A stretch of DNA of 63,682 nucleotides from JBAYJY01 sp041664945 (GCA_041664945.1 JBAYJY010000005.1:1-63682); one strand, 5' to 3'. Shown: positions 17,690-27,926, counted from the first letter of the stretch. The notes: a model not told the origin generated them from the letters alone. Made by a program: numbers and translations.

Positions 17690-20600
17690 TCAGAAACTGG
17701 AATTCAGCGTCGCTTTCAAATCAGTGTTCGAGCCGATCGCGCTGCCTGCTGTCAGGCTGGTGGCGCGAGCGCGGGAAATATCTCTCATATACTCCATTTG
17801 AAGGTATGTCTTTGGCGTCACATAAACCGACGTGCCGAGCGTGCAGTTCATTGTCCTCGAAAAGCTCGCGCCGTTCGTCCGGTTCATCTTAAAGCCGGTG
17901 TTAAATTTCACTCTGTCGTTGTAAGTATAATTGTAGGTCATGTTCCATTCGTTAGAGAAAGCTGCGGGAATAACGCTGTATGAGAGCATAACGGAAGCGT
18001 TTGTTGAAGGCCTGATGTTGAAAGAATACAGGTCGTTGCCGGTCTGCGGCGTCACGGCCGCGGCAACGGCGCCTGCCTCGGCCGGCGGCGCCTTAGTGGT
18101 GGTTTTCGTGCGCGTCCAATTGGCGGTTCTCAGCTTCTTGTTATCCCTGTTGTATCCGAGAGTCCACTGTTGTGTTTCGGATTGCCGCCACGAGCCTCCT
18201 TCCCCGGATGTGCTGCGGGAATATGATGGAGACCATTTCATGCCGTATGGCAGCGCCACATCGAACTTCAGCGAACGTCCGTTGGTCTTGTTGGACGCCC
18301 CCGTTGTGGTTGGCGTATTCGTTGTTCTGATCGAAAATCCAAGATTGCTGACCCGGTAAAACGAATCCTTCACCGCGATGTCAAATGAGTCCGTCTGCGT
18401 CGTTGAATTCGTCGAGCTTGGCGTGGTCGCGCCTGTTGTCGTGGACAGCGGCAGGCTGGGAACGCTGTTTGCGAACGCGGCATTAAAATCAATCAGATTT
18501 TTAAACGGAACATAGTGAAACTTATGTATGTAATGGAATTTGTAATTAGTGTTGCGCGCCCTTGTATAACCCGGCGAGCTTTTCCTCGTGATGTCCGCGT
18601 TAATGCCGAAATTAGTCCACGGGTCATATTTAAGATTCAGCGTGTCGCCGACCTCCCTGCCGTCCAGCGTCGGATTCGAGGAGTCCGATTTGATCGAATC
18701 GGTGTAGCCGCCTCCTAATAATAATTTGTTGTTCTTCAGAAACTTTGAGGTAAAATCGTATGTGTTCGCTATAACTTCGGAATTCGTTTTATGCGTGGTT
18801 CCGGTGTCCAAACCCGTAACTCCGGTATTTGAATTTGTCGAACGCTTGAAATTCAGCGACGAAAGATGCCCTTTCCCGACATATGAAGCGGAGTAGCCGA
18901 TAGTGTCAAGTTGGCTGCTTCCGCTTTTTTTGAAATTCGTTATGTTCCATGCCTCAGTGTTTGTCGTTGTTGTATTAAGGCCGAAATTAAAAGCCCCGAA
19001 AGTCGCGGTCAATGTCTGGTTGGAATTTATGGTTTCCCCGCTTTTTTTCAGCGACTGCGGGACAATGGTCTGTGATTCAGTGTTATTTAATGAATAGGCA
19101 AGCCTTAAGTTCTTCAGCGTCAAATCTAACGATCCCGAAAGCGAGTTGTTGGGCTTAGACTCCTTTTGTCCTCCGAGGTTGTCGAAAAACGCGTCCCTTC
19201 CCGCGCTGGTTATGCTCGCGTTCAAGCGGCGGCCGCGATAGTTCATGCTCATGCTTTTTGCGGCGCCGACCACCACGCGGCCAAGCGCCTTGTCATAGAC
19301 GTAGCTTATTTCGATCTGGTCGCCCGCGGATGGGAAATAATGGCCGAAATCCGTATATCCCGGGTCGTTGGGATTAGTTTCAGAATCCCGGCGCCGGATC
19401 AGTACCACCGTTCCGGGCTGGCGATCGATTGTATAATAATTGTAGCCGATCGGGTAAGCGGTCAGTTGGTACTGGATGTTGCCGCCTACTTTTATACACG
19501 GCACGTCGGCCGGGTTAACATCCGCCGGAATAATGCCCCTGTCGCAATGGCGCACCTTAACCGTCGCCTGCCCTGTCAGATTTCCGTGCCTGAGATGGCA
19601 AACCAGTTCCCGCTCTGCCTCTGAGCCGTAGGCTTTTCTGTCGCCGTAGTAACGGCAAATATTATCAGACGTGCCGTCGTTGGCCGTAAGGGCGGCGGAA
19701 GAAGCGTCGATATTGATTACCTCTTCGTCGGTGTTGAACGACGACGCAAGGTCCGAGTTCGACGTGGCATATTCACCCTCGACCGACAGGTTCTTCCCTA
19801 TGTTGAATTTTCCGTTCACATCCATGGCGGCCTTCGTGAACTCCGAGCCGGACGACATCTCTGTAGGCGTAATCGCGTATTTCACTTTTATGTATTCAAA
19901 ATTGTTCACTGATTTCGGAATCGCCTGGCTGAATTCCAGATAGGGCTGGTTCTCTTTTGAGATTTTGTATGTGATATCTCCCTGCATCCTCTGGTAAAAC
20001 AGCGGGCAAAGCGTCGGGTCGTCATTGATAATGCCGTTTTCGCTGTAGCAGAGCATGGAGTCAGACCTGTTGTCGGCCACGTTGGTTTGGTCCGCCGAAG
20101 CGAGAACGATTTCACTGCCGGGAAACATGTTCTGCGGCCATGACTGGCCGCTCGTGTTGATCAGGCCTGTGATCGGAATCTGATACGCGATGAATCCGGT
20201 CTCGCTCACAAGGTCCGGCCGATAATAGTCGTATTTAACCGTCATGGGAGCGGATACCTTGCCCACGGATGCAGGGTCGTTGCGAATGATATAAATCCGG
20301 CCGAGATAATAGCCCCTGTAATCGACGATGATCGGGGAGTTTATGCCGCCCGGAACCATCTCGTCCGTGCCTTTGGCCACACGTATGGAACCTGGCACGA
20401 CATACGGATTGTCCAGCGTTATCGGAGTGCATCTTTTCGTCGATGTGGATGGAAGATTGGGACAGAGCCTTGTTTCGTTAATCGGCAGATCCGCCTCCAA
20501 AACAGCCTTTTCCGCGGACCCGGTGACCCTCGTGTTGCTTTTCGGAGCTTTCGACATGATATATGAAACGCCCAGCTTTGCGGTTTCCGTCCCGGTTTTT

Positions 20601-22600
20601 TTATTCACCGTCGAATAGCCTAACTGGAACGCGTTCATATTTCCCGTCGAAAACAAAAACGACGCCGCTTCGTAATTGATCGACCTGGTCACGTTGTTGT
20701 CAAACGAGTCGTTGAAATAAATCTCTCTTGTCCCATAGTCGATCGTATACTGCGTGGGAGAAATTTCCTTGCCGCCTTCAAAAATCCGCACTGTTCCCGG
20801 TATGATCATTCCCACGTTCGACGGCAGAAGATAGGGCCCTTTATTGCCGCCTCCGTTGATCGTCGCCACTCCCGGCGCCGACCTCATTTCCGCCGTCAGC
20901 GCCGTGAATTCAAGATTGCCGATTCTGTAGGACAACTGCGCCCCGTTGATTTTCTTGTCGAGGCTGAAAAATGAGCCGCTCTGGAAAGAAGTGTCGAAAC
21001 TGCCGAAATGCAGGCCTCCGTTGGCGCCCGTAACCTCAATATCCAGATGCTGCTGCGGCTGGTTCGGCATCTCGCTGACCGTTCCGTTGATGGACATGCC
21101 GTTCCGCAGGCTGCCGTCCAGCAGCACGTTCCACGACTGCGTCAACTGGAACTGGTCGACTTTAGTCGTGACCGACGTGCCTCCCACCGCCGCATCCGTT
21201 GTCTCGCGTATCAACGCCTGCCTCGACAGAAACTTTTTATTCAAGGCAAACTGAACGTTGCCCGCGATCTTGAATGAACCCGAGCAAAGCGCCGCCGGCA
21301 GCGACTGGTCGCACGCTTTCTGGTCCGAATCAATAGTTACGGTGGAATTGCGCACATACTGCGTGCCGTTCTGCACAGGCACCATAACCTGTTCCATGGT
21401 CACCGGAATGTCCTTTCCGGGGCGCAGGCCCTTGAACAGCAGCGTGACCACAGGCATCGGCGTTTTTATATCCTCCGTCTTGACGTTGAAACCTGAAAGC
21501 AGCGAGATGTTTATCTCGCCTCTCACCGGGTCGACCCTGTTGTCGAACGGCATGGTGAAAACGCTTCGGTACTCCCATTTGTGCGCGGAGTCTATCAGGC
21601 TTATCAGGTCTTCCCGCGAGATGCCGCTTCCCACCGCGAGGCCGGAATCCTTCGCAAGGCTCTTCAATTCCTCTATGCCCATATCGTCCACCGGGGCCTG
21701 CACATCCACCTGTTTCGCCTCATGGCCCCGATAATCCGTGAACGTCAAATAGCTCGGATCGTACTTTACCTTCAACTGGACTCCGGTCATCATTTCGTAT
21801 GCGGGGAATTTCTCAATCATTATGTCAAGGCGAACCCACTGCCGCGGCCCTATCCGCGCGGCCCGCTTGCTGAAACCGATAACCACATCCGCGGCCGCCT
21901 CGTCCTTTGCCGCTTCAAGCGCCGTAAGCCCAAGCTCCGCGCTCTGCGCAGCCACCGCGCTCTGCGCCGCGTCACCGCCGCCGCTCTTCACTATGTCGAA
22001 CCGGTCGGCGAGCGACTGCGCCGTCAGCAACACATTCTCGCCGGATGACGCCGCGTACAACAACGGGTCCGGCTCATCTCCCTCATATCCCACAAGCCGG
22101 AAATATCCGGGATTCGCCGGCGCGCTCTTCCCGTCCTCGAATATCACCGACGACGTGAAGCTCAAATACGTCGATCCCGCCGTCCTGAATTTGAACGGGA
22201 TTCTTATGAATACCGGCTTGCCGGAAATCAGGCTCCCGGACTTAGCCCTGAATGTCACCACTCCCGTTTCCGGACTCGCCTTGAATTTCTCGACAAGCCC
22301 GAACGCCGGGTCCGCCGCATATTCGTTCCGGTCGCCGGAAAGCTCTATGTAAGCCGGGTCAACCGTCACCGCGCACTGGCCGCCGAGAACTCTTTCGTCC
22401 TGCCCCGGGATCAAAGTGATCTCCAACGCCGCCGGTTCGCCGACTTTCATTATGGCGCCGCCCGCGATTGTAACCTGAAACACCGCGGCCGCCGCCCGCG
22501 CGGAAAATAAGAGCGCTATAACAAGCGCCCCAAACGCCGCCGCGCTCAAACGCAAACGCCGCTCAGTTGAGCGATATGCCGTTTTCGGGTTACGGTTCAT
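17690..22600 (-). CDS. Giant secreted protein: cohesin-like N-terminus, beta-barrel-like C-terminus
   Basis: This 1636-residue protein has a signal peptide (about residues 15-39, ending AAAA). At about 40-180 and 240-430 there are two beta-sandwich regions of the kind seen in cohesin/BACON-like surface proteins. A long middle region carries repeated strand-turn motifs of the form GTVRIFEGGKEISPTQYTID. The C-terminal 600 residues are Ser/Thr/Asn-rich with alternating hydrophobic strands and end in SSF. A terminal Phe is the usual outer-membrane barrel signal. The ATG overlaps the rsmI end by 11 bp. I do not know a named family; an outer-membrane channel or surface-export protein is possible. 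Only a large extracytoplasmic beta-rich protein is firmly supported. Confidence 0.7.
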   Translation of the reverse strand: MNRNPKTAYRSTERRLRLSAAAFGALVIALLFSARAAAAVFQVTIAGGAIMKVGEPAALEITLIPGQDERVLGGQCAVTVDPAYIELSGDRNEYAADPAFGLVEKFKASPETGVVTFRAKSGSLISGKPVFIRIPFKFRTAGSTYLSFTSSVIFEDGKSAPANPGYFRLVGYEGDEPDPLLYAASSGENVLLTAQSLADRFDIVKSGGGDAAQSAVAAQSAELGLTALEAAKDEAAADVVIGFSKRAARIGPRQWVRLDIMIEKFPAYEMMTGVQLKVKYDPSYLTFTDYRGHEAKQVDVQAPVDDMGIEELKSLAKDSGLAVGSGISREDLISLIDSAHKWEYRSVFTMPFDNRVDPVRGEINISLLSGFNVKTEDIKTPMPVVTLLFKGLRPGKDIPVTMEQVMVPVQNGTQYVRNSTVTIDSDQKACDQSLPAALCSGSFKIAGNVQFALNKKFLSRQALIRETTDAAVGGTSVTTKVDQFQLTQSWNVLLDGSLRNGMSINGTVSEMPNQPQQHLDIEVTGANGGLHFGSFDTSFQSGSFFSLDKKINGAQLSYRIGNLEFTALTAEMRSAPGVATINGGGNKGPYLLPSNVGMIIPGTVRIFEGGKEISPTQYTIDYGTREIYFNDSFDNNVTRSINYEAASFLFSTGNMNAFQLGYSTVNKKTGTETAKLGVSYIMSKAPKSNTRVTGSAEKAVLEADLPINETRLCPNLPSTSTKRCTPITLDNPYVVPGSIRVAKGTDEMVPGGINSPIIVDYRGYYLGRIYIIRNDPASVGKVSAPMTVKYDYYRPDLVSETGFIAYQIPITGLINTSGQSWPQNMFPGSEIVLASADQTNVADNRSDSMLCYSENGIINDDPTLCPLFYQRMQGDITYKISKENQPYLEFSQAIPKSVNNFEYIKVKYAITPTEMSSGSEFTKAAMDVNGKFNIGKNLSVEGEYATSNSDLASSFNTDEEVINIDASSAALTANDGTSDNICRYYGDRKAYGSEAERELVCHLRHGNLTGQATVKVRHCDRGIIPADVNPADVPCIKVGGNIQYQLTAYPIGYNYYTIDRQPGTVVLIRRRDSETNPNDPGYTDFGHYFPSAGDQIEISYVYDKALGRVVVGAAKSMSMNYRGRRLNASITSAGRDAFFDNLGGQKESKPNNSLSGSLDLTLKNLRLAYSLNNTESQTIVPQSLKKSGETINSNQTLTATFGAFNFGLNTTTTNTEAWNITNFKKSGSSQLDTIGYSASYVGKGHLSSLNFKRSTNSNTGVTGLDTGTTHKTNSEVIANTYDFTSKFLKNNKLLLGGGYTDSIKSDSSNPTLDGREVGDTLNLKYDPWTNFGINADITRKSSPGYTRARNTNYKFHYIHKFHYVPFKNLIDFNAAFANSVPSLPLSTTTGATTPSSTNSTTQTDSFDIAVKDSFYRVSNLGFSIRTTNTPTTTGASNKTNGRSLKFDVALPYGMKWSPSYSRSTSGEGGSWRQSETQQWTLGYNRDNKKLRTANWTRTKTTTKAPPAEAGAVAAAVTPQTGNDLYSFNIRPSTNASVMLSYSVIPAAFSNEWNMTYNYTYNDRVKFNTGFKMNRTNGASFSRTMNCTLGTSVYVTPKTYLQMEYMRDISRARATSLTAGSAIGSNTDLKATLNSSF

Positions 22601-23459
22601 TCGTTTTTTTTCTCTCGTCGAGAACCGCCTGATAATAAATGTTCTTCGAGCCGCCGCACAACTCCGCCGCTATCCTGGCGATTTCGCCCGGAGACAGCGT
22701 TGTGCGCGCAAACGCCCGCGCCATGCGTTCGCCCATGTCCGCCTCGCCGGCGGCCGGGGCTTCGCTTTCCGGCGCGCCCTCCACTATTAGAGTATATTCC
22801 CCGATTTCTTTGAGGGTAAGCCTTTTCGCCGCGATTTCCTCAAGCGTCGCGCGGGTGATTTCCTCGTGCAGCTTCGTCAGCTCGCGGCATATCACAACCC
22901 GCCTGTTCCCGAGCGCGGAATATAAATCCGCCATCGTCGCCGCGACCCTCTTGGCGGATTCGAAAAATACTATGTGCCTCTCTTCATTCGCCCATGATTT
23001 GAACAGATTCGCCCTTTTGGCGCCCGTCTTCGGCAGAAAGCCGTCGAACACGAACCGGGGCGAGTCGAACCCGGATACCGAAATCACGGTCGCGATCGCC
23101 GAGGGGCCGGGAATAGGCGTTACGCGAACGCCCCGCCCGGCCGCGGCGGCCACAAGCTTGCCGCCGGGATCGCTGGCCCCCGGTGTGCCCGCGTCGGACA
23201 CCACGGCGCCCGATTCTCCGTTCACCAGCCCCTCTATCAGCGCGGGCGCCTTGAACGACTCCACATCTCCGTAAAAACTTATCAGCTTCGACTTCAAGCC
23301 GTGCCGGTCCATCAGGATTCTCGTGCGGCGCGTATCCTCGGCCGCCACCCAGTCGACGCCGCCAAGTATCTTCAGCGCGCGCGGCGAGATGTCCTCCAGA
23401 TTCCCTATAGGCGTCGCCACAACATATAAAACGCCCGGCATCGGCTCTTTTTCAGACAT
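22590..23459 (-). CDS. rsmI: 16S rRNA (cytidine(1402)-2'-O)-methyltransferase RsmI
   Basis: The 289-residue cytoplasmic enzyme methylates the 2'-hydroxyl of C1402 in 16S rRNA using SAM. It has the tetrapyrrole-methylase fold with the very conserved opening LYVVATPIGNLEDISPRAL, then AAEDTRRTRILM, VVSDAGTPGASDPG (the SAM pocket) and the IPGPSAI block, all in the usual order. The ATG at 23459 follows AGGAG. Its 3' end overlaps the start of the giant secreted protein gene, and it begins 25 bp after the UbiB-family gene stop, so the three are probably co-transcribed. Confidence 0.96.
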   Translation of the reverse strand: MSEKEPMPGVLYVVATPIGNLEDISPRALKILGGVDWVAAEDTRRTRILMDRHGLKSKLISFYGDVESFKAPALIEGLVNGESGAVVSDAGTPGASDPGGKLVAAAAGRGVRVTPIPGPSAIATVISVSGFDSPRFVFDGFLPKTGAKRANLFKSWANEERHIVFFESAKRVAATMADLYSALGNRRVVICRELTKLHEEITRATLEEIAAKRLTLKEIGEYTLIVEGAPESEAPAAGEADMGERMARAFARTTLSPGEIARIAAELCGGSKNIYYQAVLDERKKTNEP

Positions 23460-23484
23460 ATTTCGGCTCCTGCCCGATCGCCCG

Positions 23485-25176
23485 TCAATGCTTCTTCGAA
23501 CGTAGTATTGAGATTACAAATGCGGCCGAAAGCACAACCAGCGCTCCCGTCCCCATCTTTATGTATCCGCCGAACTGGCTGGAATCCTTGAACAGCGGAA
23601 CCAAAGACGACGCCGCTATCAGCAGCGCCGCTATTATTATCGCGAGCGACAGCCGGTTAAAACTGTGGCTTACCCGGTCAACCATCCCGCGAATCGTCTC
23701 AACGTAGTTTTCGAGCTCTATGTGGACCTTGAACTGGCCGTGCTCTATATTCTTCGAAATTTTATCTATGCGGCGCGGCAGCGCGGTCACTAATTCACGC
23801 AGATCGAGCACAGTGCGCACTACATCGCCCCCGAACCGCTTAGGGTCCACCTCGCGCCGGAACAGCATCCGCGCCGCCGGCTCGGCGGTGCCCACCAGAT
23901 CGAACTCCGGGTCCAAATGCCGCCCCAGACCCTCCAGCGTCACCAGCGTCTTGTCCATCAGCACGAATTCGCCCGGCATCACTATCCTGTACTTCAGCCC
24001 TATGTTGAAAAGCTCGAGCACGAGTTCCTCGAGGTTGACCCGCCCTATCGAGACGTTCGAATATTTCTGCATCATCCGGCCCACATCGCGCACAAGCGCG
24101 TTCTGGTCGGACGCCGGGTCGACTACCGCTATCTCGTTCAACACCTCAACCAGCGCCGGCGCGTCCTTGTTCACAAGCGAAATGAAATATTTCGCCATGT
24201 TCTTCTTCATGATCGGGTCGACAACGCCGATCATCCCGAAATCTATCAGCGCAACGACCTGCCCCTGCGTTACGAATATGTTGCCGAAATGCGGGTCTCC
24301 GTGGAAAAATCCGTCTATCAGAATCATCTTGATGAACGAGTTCGCTATAACTTCCGTCAGATAGGTCAGATCGTAGCCCCGCGCGAGAAGCTGATCCTTT
24401 TCCTTGATTTTTATCCCGTGGATGTATTCCATCGTCAGGACTTTTTTCGTCGTGAATTCCCAGTAGATCGACGGGATGTATATCGTGTCGTCGTCCGCGA
24501 AATTCCTCTTGAACCGCTCGGCGTTCTGCGCCTCTATCGTATAGTCCAGCTCGCAGTTGATCGTCTTCGTGAATTCCTCCACGCTCTCGATCATGTTGAA
24601 CAGCCGCGCCTCCTCGAACCGCTTCTCCGCCGCCACCGCCAGGTCGTACATGATTTCCGTGTCGATGCGCACGATCTGCTCTATGTTCGGCCGCTGCACC
24701 TTCACCACAACTTCCTGCCCGTCCAGCAACACCGCCTCGTGCACCTGCCCGATCGAGGCCGACGCGATCGGAACCCGCGCGAACGACTTGAATATCTGGT
24801 CGATCGGCTTCTTCAGTTCGGCTTCAATGCACTCCTGCGCCTGCTCGTACGGAAACGGAGGCACTTCATCCTGCAGCTTCGACAACTCTTTCAAAATGTC
24901 CGGCGGCACAAGGTCCGGCCGCGTGCTGATTATCTGCCCGGCTTTAACATACGTCGGCCCGAGCTCCTCGAACACGCGCCGTATGCGCACCGACAGCGGC
25001 AACTGGTACTCATCCGCCGCCACCACATGCTCGCGCAGCTTCCTCGGAAAGAACCGCGTCAGCTCCATCGCCTCTGCCGCCCAGAAAAATCCGTGCTTGC
25101 ACAGCACGGCTACAACACCCTTCATCCGGATGCCTTTTTTGTAAAAACTCGGTACGAATTGTTCCGGTATCGCCAT
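23485..25176 (-). CDS. ABC1/UbiB/AarF family atypical kinase, membrane-bound
   Basis: The 563-residue protein is a UbiB-type protein-kinase-like ATPase. Members with quinone-linked roles support ubiquinone or other lipid processes. Visible motifs are the KxGQ-like EELGPTYVKAGQIIS block, the VVKVQRPN lysine segment, HGDPHFGNIFV (catalytic loop) and LIDFGMIG (DFG-equivalent). Two C-terminal transmembrane helices (LAIIIAALLIAASSLVPLF and GTGALVVLSAAFVISIL) anchor it. The frame is open to 25290, but the ATG at 25176 (MAIPEQF) starts the conserved part. No quinone biosynthesis genes are nearby, so its pathway is unknown. Confidence 0.9.
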   Translation of the reverse strand: MAIPEQFVPSFYKKGIRMKGVVAVLCKHGFFWAAEAMELTRFFPRKLREHVVAADEYQLPLSVRIRRVFEELGPTYVKAGQIISTRPDLVPPDILKELSKLQDEVPPFPYEQAQECIEAELKKPIDQIFKSFARVPIASASIGQVHEAVLLDGQEVVVKVQRPNIEQIVRIDTEIMYDLAVAAEKRFEEARLFNMIESVEEFTKTINCELDYTIEAQNAERFKRNFADDDTIYIPSIYWEFTTKKVLTMEYIHGIKIKEKDQLLARGYDLTYLTEVIANSFIKMILIDGFFHGDPHFGNIFVTQGQVVALIDFGMIGVVDPIMKKNMAKYFISLVNKDAPALVEVLNEIAVVDPASDQNALVRDVGRMMQKYSNVSIGRVNLEELVLELFNIGLKYRIVMPGEFVLMDKTLVTLEGLGRHLDPEFDLVGTAEPAARMLFRREVDPKRFGGDVVRTVLDLRELVTALPRRIDKISKNIEHGQFKVHIELENYVETIRGMVDRVSHSFNRLSLAIIIAALLIAASSLVPLFKDSSQFGGYIKMGTGALVVLSAAFVISILRSKKH

Positions 25177-25317
25177 TATTCGGGTTCCATGTCCTTCACG
25201 CGCCGGCCCTGCGGCGCGATCTATTATTCTACTATCACATGCCCGCCATGGCAAATTCGCCCGCGCGCGCACATAAACAGGCTGAAACAAATATTATCTT
25301 TTTCTCCAGCCTTTGTT

Positions 25318-25360
25318 TATAATATCCGGATATTTGTCTTTGAATTAGCGCCTTAGGAGT
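25318..25360 (+). promoter_or_regulatory. Predicted promoter and Shine-Dalgarno of the 685-residue secreted protein gene
   Basis: A TATAAT -10 box occurs at 25318-25323 with only a weak -35. A TTAGGAG ribosome binding site lies at about 25352-25358, before the TTG start at 25367. The region between this gene and the divergent UbiB gene is 190 bp. Confidence 0.4.
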
Positions 25361-25366
25361 ATTCTA

Positions 25367-27424
25367 TTGAGAAAGATTAAACTAAATCTACAGGTCCCCG
25401 CATCCGTTATTTGTTGCTTTTTATCATTATCGCTCTATAACACAACCTCATACGCGGAGCCCGCCGGGAGTGTTCCCGCGGAGCCGGCCGCCACAACCCG
25501 CGACTGGTCTCAACCCGGCCCAGACTCTTACTCCATGACTCCTTTCGCTCCGACTTTCGAGGAACGCAAGCTCGCCTACCTCCAGTTCTGCTCCGCAAAT
25601 ACGCGCGGCTCCATCTTCGGCGCCATCTGCTCCGCAACACTCGGCAAACCTGTCTCCATCAACGATGCCGATGTGAAGAAGAACGTGGACACCCTGATCG
25701 CTCAAAAAGACTGCGCCGACTTCACGGCCATCCGCGTAATACGCGTTTTGTACAAGAATAAGCAGTATAACTTTCTCAAACCTGAACAGGAGGAGGCCCT
25801 GCGCAACGCCATGCTGGGCTTCAAATACTGGGTCGACGAGCCCGGCGCCGACGAAATGATCTCATGGACCGAGAACCATCAAATACTCTTCCACGCCTCT
25901 GAATACCTCGCCGGCCAGCTTTATCCCGACGCCGTTTTCAAAAATAACGGCAAAAACGGCGCATGGCGCATGCAACACGCCAAGCCGATGATTCTTAAAT
26001 GGATCGAGCGGCGCGCGCGCTGGGGCTTCAGCGAGTGGGATTCAAACGTTTATTACGATGAAGACCTCGCCGCCATCGTCAACCTCGCCGATCTCGCGCA
26101 GGACCCGGAAGTCGCGAGGCAGGCGAAACTGGCGGTCGACCTCATGCTTCTCGATATCGGCTCCGACCTCTTCAAGGGCGTTTACGCAACCAGCCACGGG
26201 CGCACCTACTACAACGAAGTGATCACCGGGAGAAGAGACTCAACGATGTCCATCTCGAAACTGGTCTGGGGCATAGGCAAATTCAACAGCTCGGAAAGCA
26301 TGTCCGCGCTCCCCGTCATCACCGGCGGATACACGCCGCCCGCCGGGATCGTCGCCCTCAATCAGAGCTACGATATGCCCGAATTCCAGAACCTCGAACG
26401 CCACGGCATTCCCCTGAACAAAATAACGAAGTACGGGCTCAGCTTCAAAAACCTCGAAGATGTGCCGACGCTCTTCGGCATGGGCATATACTCGCAGCCC
26501 GAAATCGTCGACACCATGCTCACGTTCGCCGACAAATATAACCTGTGGAACCACCCTTTCATGAAGGAGGCCGGAGAAGCCGTCCGCAAAATTCCCCGCA
26601 CCGGCCAACTCGGCAAAACCCTGCGCGCCATGCCCCCCATAGAGCCCTACCGCACCCTGCTCGGCGAAGCGAATAAAATAACCTATCGCACTCCCGATTA
26701 CTCGCTTTCCACCGCTCAGGACTACCGACCCGGCGAAATGGGCAACCAGCACCACATCTGGCAGGCCACGCTCAGCCCGGACGCCATCGTATTCGTCACC
26801 AACCCCGGATCGCTTGAAGACACTCACGAGCGAACGCCAACCTTCTGGGGCGGACAAAACAGGTTCCCGCGCAACGCCCAATATAAAAACGTTCTCATTT
26901 CCATCTACAACATAAAAAATGAAAAAGCGATCGCCGAGCGCAACCTGTTCCTTTACACACACGCCTTCTTCCCGAAAAAGGAGTTCGAGCGCGTCGAGGA
27001 GTCCGGCGGCTGGGTGTTCGGCAAAGTAGCCGACGGCTACATCGCGCTCCGCTCGCAGGCGCCGGTTAAATGGACCGCCGAAGGGCCGCAGGCCGGCCTC
27101 GAACTCGTCGCCGAAGGCGCTAAAAACATCTGGATATGCGTTATGGGCCGCAGCGCGGTTGACGGCTCGTTCGAGGATTTCATGTCGAAAATCAAAGCGG
27201 CAAAAGTGAACTATGAAGGCGTGAAAGTTTCATTCGACGCGCCGGGCATCGGATCCGTTTCATTCGGCTGGACCGGCCCGCTAACCGTCAACGGCGCCGA
27301 AATCCCGCTGAAGAATTATCCGCTGTTCGACAACCCATACGCCCACTCCGAATTCGACTCCGGCGTTATCACGCTCACCGGCGGCGCCGCCGAACAGGTT
27401 CTCGATTTCTCAATCGGCAAATAA
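25367..27424 (+). CDS. Secreted protein of unknown function, possible heparinase-like toroid-and-sandwich architecture
   Basis: The 685-residue exported protein has a TTG start behind TTAGGAG and a signal peptide of about 30 residues (ending SYAEP). It continues with a large alpha-helical region (about 60-430) that contains Trp- and Tyr-rich stretches such as SWTENHQILFHASEYLAGQL. The last 250 residues look like beta sheets. A helical domain followed by a beta domain is the layout of several polysaccharide lyases and of heparinase II/III-like proteins, but I could not confirm catalytic residues and name no substrate. There is no obvious partner gene; it is followed on the opposite strand by a decayed kinase. 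Confidence 0.65.
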   Translation: MRKIKLNLQVPASVICCFLSLSLYNTTSYAEPAGSVPAEPAATTRDWSQPGPDSYSMTPFAPTFEERKLAYLQFCSANTRGSIFGAICSATLGKPVSINDADVKKNVDTLIAQKDCADFTAIRVIRVLYKNKQYNFLKPEQEEALRNAMLGFKYWVDEPGADEMISWTENHQILFHASEYLAGQLYPDAVFKNNGKNGAWRMQHAKPMILKWIERRARWGFSEWDSNVYYDEDLAAIVNLADLAQDPEVARQAKLAVDLMLLDIGSDLFKGVYATSHGRTYYNEVITGRRDSTMSISKLVWGIGKFNSSESMSALPVITGGYTPPAGIVALNQSYDMPEFQNLERHGIPLNKITKYGLSFKNLEDVPTLFGMGIYSQPEIVDTMLTFADKYNLWNHPFMKEAGEAVRKIPRTGQLGKTLRAMPPIEPYRTLLGEANKITYRTPDYSLSTAQDYRPGEMGNQHHIWQATLSPDAIVFVTNPGSLEDTHERTPTFWGGQNRFPRNAQYKNVLISIYNIKNEKAIAERNLFLYTHAFFPKKEFERVEESGGWVFGKVADGYIALRSQAPVKWTAEGPQAGLELVAEGAKNIWICVMGRSAVDGSFEDFMSKIKAAKVNYEGVKVSFDAPGIGSVSFGWTGPLTVNGAEIPLKNYPLFDNPYAHSEFDSGVITLTGGAAEQVLDFSIGK

Positions 27425-27460
27425 ATACGAATCAGCCATTAGGATTCGGGCTAAAATCGC

Positions 27461-27926
27461 CTACCCATCCAGAACATCGCCCACTTTTACCGTAAGAGCC
27501 ATCACTGAAAACGGCTTGGAAATATAGTTGACGTCATTGTCGAGCATCCCGTGATGGACAAAGGCATTCTCGGCGTAGCCAGACATGAAAAGCGTTTTCA
27601 TGTTGGGACAGATTTTCTTGAGCCTTTTCGCAAGTTCGTTTCCGCTAATTTCCGGCATGACTATGTCCGTGATCATAAGCTGGATCGAGTCGCCCTCGCG
27701 CTCGCAGATACCCCAGCAAATCGATCAGGAACGGATTCACATCATCGACCATTCCCGTCTCGGCATCGAGGATCAAAATGCCGTCTTTCGCCCACTCAAA
27801 GAGCCGCCTATACCGAAGCTCAGACTCTCGCAAAGCCTCGCCGCCGGCCTTTCCTGAAATCGGCTCCGGCCCTTCTTTTGACGGCAGGGGTTCTTCCTTC
27901 GAATCGAGTTTCTTTTTTCCGAACAT
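27461..27926 (-). pseudogene. Decayed hybrid sensor kinase: PAS half joined out of frame to receiver end
   Basis: The 5' part (ATG 27926 behind AGGAG) encodes a PAS domain start: about 18 residues of linker, an RYRRLFEWAKDGILIL block, and a break after NPFLIDLLGY. From about 27706 onward the other frame encodes the second half of a receiver: CEREGDSIQLMITDIVM, the SKPF lysine motif and a normal end at 27461. The two halves are in different frames, with no kinase core or first third of the receiver between them. The receiver remnant closely resembles the C-terminal receiver of the kinase at 34247-37369. This is a deletion scar, not two small genes. Confidence 0.8.

Noticed and set aside
23917..25356. 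479-codon plus-strand frame opposite the UbiB-family gene
   Set aside because: Antisense shadow of a clearly recognisable kinase-like gene.
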